The position numbers and the translations under genes were made by a program. Under the pieces are notes generated by a model. That model was not told the origin of the DNA. It saw only the letters and a program-made list of their open reading frames with translations, and ran no database searches. DNA of 15,242 nucleotides, from contig DEAY01000215.1 in NCBI GenBank assembly GCA_002348345.1, forward strand, positions 1-15,242, read 5' to 3'. The stretch's first letter is position 1; every line of letters starts with the position of its first letter. The DNA is from Verrucomicrobia bacterium UBA2970 (lineage in GTDB: Bacteria > Verrucomicrobiota > Verrucomicrobiia > Limisphaerales > AAA164-E04). Shown one piece after another: positions 13,672 to 15,242 of this stretch.

Positions 13672-15027
13672 TTAAGCCTTTTTCGAAGCGGCTATTTTTC
13701 CTAGGAGATCGTCACGCTCAGAGGAGCCTTGATTGTTGGCACAAGGCGAATGGGGAGCTCCGGAGATCGCCGCTTTCGCTTCGGCGAGATGACCCTTGCC
13801 GATGGAAACCCCATTAAACGCCTCGATGCTCTGACCAGCGAGGTAGGGTCTGGGTTTGGACCCGAAATTGTATTTGATATTCTTCCAGGTATCACCCCGC
13901 TGGGCGTTGGTTCCTAGGGCCCCGCTGGGATCGTAGCCACAGTGAACCATGCAGTTTTCACAGCGGGGATCCCTGGCGATGCCGTCGACCACTCCGTAGC
14001 GATCCCAATCCACCGTTTCCAGCATCTCATGGTACGACGGGTAGTGACCGTCGGTCATCAGGTAGCAAGGGGCCTTCCAGCCGGCGATATTGCGGGTGGG
14101 AATCGCCCAGGCCGTGCAGGTCAAATCCCGTTTTCCCGCCAGGAATTCCTGATAAACTGGGGTACCGAAAATAGTGAACTTCTCGCCCCACTCCTCGATC
14201 TTGGAAAATTTTTCCACGGTCATCTTGCGAGTGAGGAAAAAGTCTTCCGGCTGCTTGCCGAGGCGGGACACCATGTCCTTCTTGGCTGCATCGTAATCAT
14301 AGCCGGGAGAAATCGTGTGGCCATCGACGTAAAGACTCGAGAGGAAGGCGAACATGTCTTCGATCTCTTGAACGTCGGTCTCCTTATAAACCGTGGTGTT
14401 GGTGGCGACCTGGTAGCCAAGAAGCTTAGCCATCTTGATCGCCGCGATGCACTCCTTGAAGACCCCTTCCCGTTCAACAATGAGATCGTGCGTGTACTCC
14501 AGGCCGTCGACATGGACATTCCAGTACATCCATTGGGAAGGCGCGATGGTGGGGCGATCGTTTTTCTTTCCGGCACGGATTGTCTGAAGATCCTTCTCGC
14601 TGATTAAATCCTGCTCTCGGAGGCGGGTGAGAAGCGGTTCACTGTCGGCGGTGTAGGTCGCAGCCAGATGTTCGGTCATCTTCTTGCGCATGAAGACGCC
14701 GTTGGTGCAGACATAGATGATCCGATTCTGATCCCGAAGTCCTTGGACGAGTTCCTCAATCTTCGGATAGATCAGGGGCTCGCCCCCGCAAATGGAAACC
14801 ATGGGGGCATCGCACTCTTGAGCGGATTGAAGGCAATCCTCCAAACTCATCATGTCCTTGAGACTCGTCGAGTATTCGCGAATGCGTCCGCAGCCGGTGC
14901 AGGTGAGATTGCAGGTATGAAGGGGCTCTAGTTGGAGAACCAGCGCGAACTTCGGCGTCCGCTTGATGAACTGATGCTTGATGATGTGGCCGGCGATTTT
15001 CGCCGTCAAAGCCAGAGGGAATCGCAT
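13672..15027 (-). CDS. hpnH: HpnH, adenosyl-hopene transferase (radical SAM), with an internal insertion
   Basis: Radical SAM enzyme that joins the 5'-deoxyadenosyl radical to diploptene to give adenosylhopane, the precursor of extended (C35) hopanoid membrane lipids. The 4Fe-4S-binding cysteines are C39, C43 and C46 in the motif TCNLTCTGCG; CGGEPL (80-85) is the SAM-binding GGE motif. The DUF3463-type C-terminal part has TAWAIPTRNIAGWKAPCYL (C321) and RCENCMVHCGYDPSGA (C356, C359, C363), as in known HpnH proteins. At 451 residues it is longer than the usual 330-390. About 40 extra residues (122-161, predicted charged helices) sit between RKKMTEHL and the WMYWNVHVDG strand, and the C-terminal tail is also extended. 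The ATG at 15027 lies eight bases after the small upstream lipoprotein gene. No other hopanoid gene is in the window. Confidence 0.9.
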   Translation of the reverse strand: MRFPLALTAKIAGHIIKHQFIKRTPKFALVLQLEPLHTCNLTCTGCGRIREYSTSLKDMMSLEDCLQSAQECDAPMVSICGGEPLIYPKIEELVQGLRDQNRIIYVCTNGVFMRKKMTEHLAATYTADSEPLLTRLREQDLISEKDLQTIRAGKKNDRPTIAPSQWMYWNVHVDGLEYTHDLIVEREGVFKECIAAIKMAKLLGYQVATNTTVYKETDVQEIEDMFAFLSSLYVDGHTISPGYDYDAAKKDMVSRLGKQPEDFFLTRKMTVEKFSKIEEWGEKFTIFGTPVYQEFLAGKRDLTCTAWAIPTRNIAGWKAPCYLMTDGHYPSYHEMLETVDWDRYGVVDGIARDPRCENCMVHCGYDPSGALGTNAQRGDTWKNIKYNFGSKPRPYLAGQSIEAFNGVSIGKGHLAEAKAAISGAPHSPCANNQGSSERDDLLGKIAASKKA

Positions 15028-15035
15028 TCGCTAGC

Positions 15036-15239
15036 CTAGTTGGAAACCAAGTGAATGGAGGAGGATTCGATCCCTTCCTCGAAATCCAGGGGAGCAGGAG
15101 TCTCGGCGGGAACATCAACCGGGGCATGAATGAGGCCCGGAATCAACATCGAAGCGGGGGAAACCGAGTGGCTGGCGCTCACGCCTCCGCAGCCGGCCAA
15201 GGCGATCATGAGGAATCCCGCCGGGAGAGATCGCACCAC
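15036..15239 (-). CDS. Small putative lipoprotein upstream of hpnH (may be partial)
   Basis: A frame of 67 codons from a GTG at 15239. It is open to the window edge, so the true start may lie outside. The first 17 residues form a short signal with the lipobox ALAGC, which predicts lipid attachment at Cys17. The remaining 50 residues are Pro-, Ala- and Ser-rich and acidic, with no recognisable domain. It ends eight bases before the hpnH ATG, so the two are probably co-transcribed. A role in hopanoid handling would be guesswork. Confidence 0.55.
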   Translation of the reverse strand: MVRSLPAGFLMIALAGCGGVSASHSVSPASMLIPGLIHAPVDVPAETPAPLDFEEGIESSSIHLVSN

Positions 15240-15242
15240 CAG

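Noticed and set aside
13521..13817. Plus-strand frame of 98 codons starting in the gap and entering hpnH
   Set aside because: Most of it is antisense to the hpnH C-terminus, it has no ribosome-binding site, and its composition is Arg/Ser-rich with no motif.

Overview
The window is GC-rich bacterial chromosome with mostly housekeeping genes and no mobile element or CRISPR array that I can recognise. The combination of an NfeD/FloA membrane operon followed by a small membrane-anchored protein, a DnaG with an EGQLD TOPRIM signature, secreted TPR and DUF362 proteins, and an HpnH-type radical SAM enzyme fits the PVC superphylum, most likely Verrucomicrobiota. That placement is inferred from gene content and protein style, not from a marker tree.

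Layout. (1) 1-2088: the 3' end of an unknown plus-strand gene converges on a minus-strand pair, a secreted DUF362 protein followed by a ROK-family sugar kinase. (2) 2089-2200: a short divergent region. (3) 2201-5889, plus: a large TPR protein and, 11 nt later, DNA primase dnaG. (4) 5993-8191, plus: NfeD-like membrane protein, flotillin-like FloA and a small anchored protein of unknown function; the first gene appears to be read from a leaderless promoter. (5) 8188-10010, minus: rplU (bL21), rpmA (bL27) and obg in the conserved ribosome-assembly order, with an intrinsic terminator set directly against the obg start codon. (6) 10075-13362, minus: an 1,095-residue SNF2-family ATPase. (7) 13363-13671: a 309-base gap rich in inverted repeats. 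(8) 13672-15242, minus: a small putative lipoprotein followed by hpnH, the adenosylhopane-forming radical SAM enzyme.

How the genes work together. bL21, bL27 and the Obg GTPase all serve the large ribosomal subunit. NfeD and FloA form the classic membrane-microdomain pair, and hopanoid lipids (the product line of HpnH) are thought to order such membranes, but the two loci are about 5.5 kb apart on opposite strands and no functional link is shown by the sequence. DnaG is not in the rpsU-dnaG-rpoD arrangement of many bacteria.

The least explained signal is a pair of stem-loops at 9976-10005 and 13496-13525. Each has a perfect 9-bp stem and a 12-nt loop. The loops agree at 10 of 12 positions, while six of the nine stem pairs differ between the copies and all still pair. 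Both lie upstream of minus-strand genes (rplU and the SNF2 gene). This looks like a conserved structured element rather than two chance palindromes.
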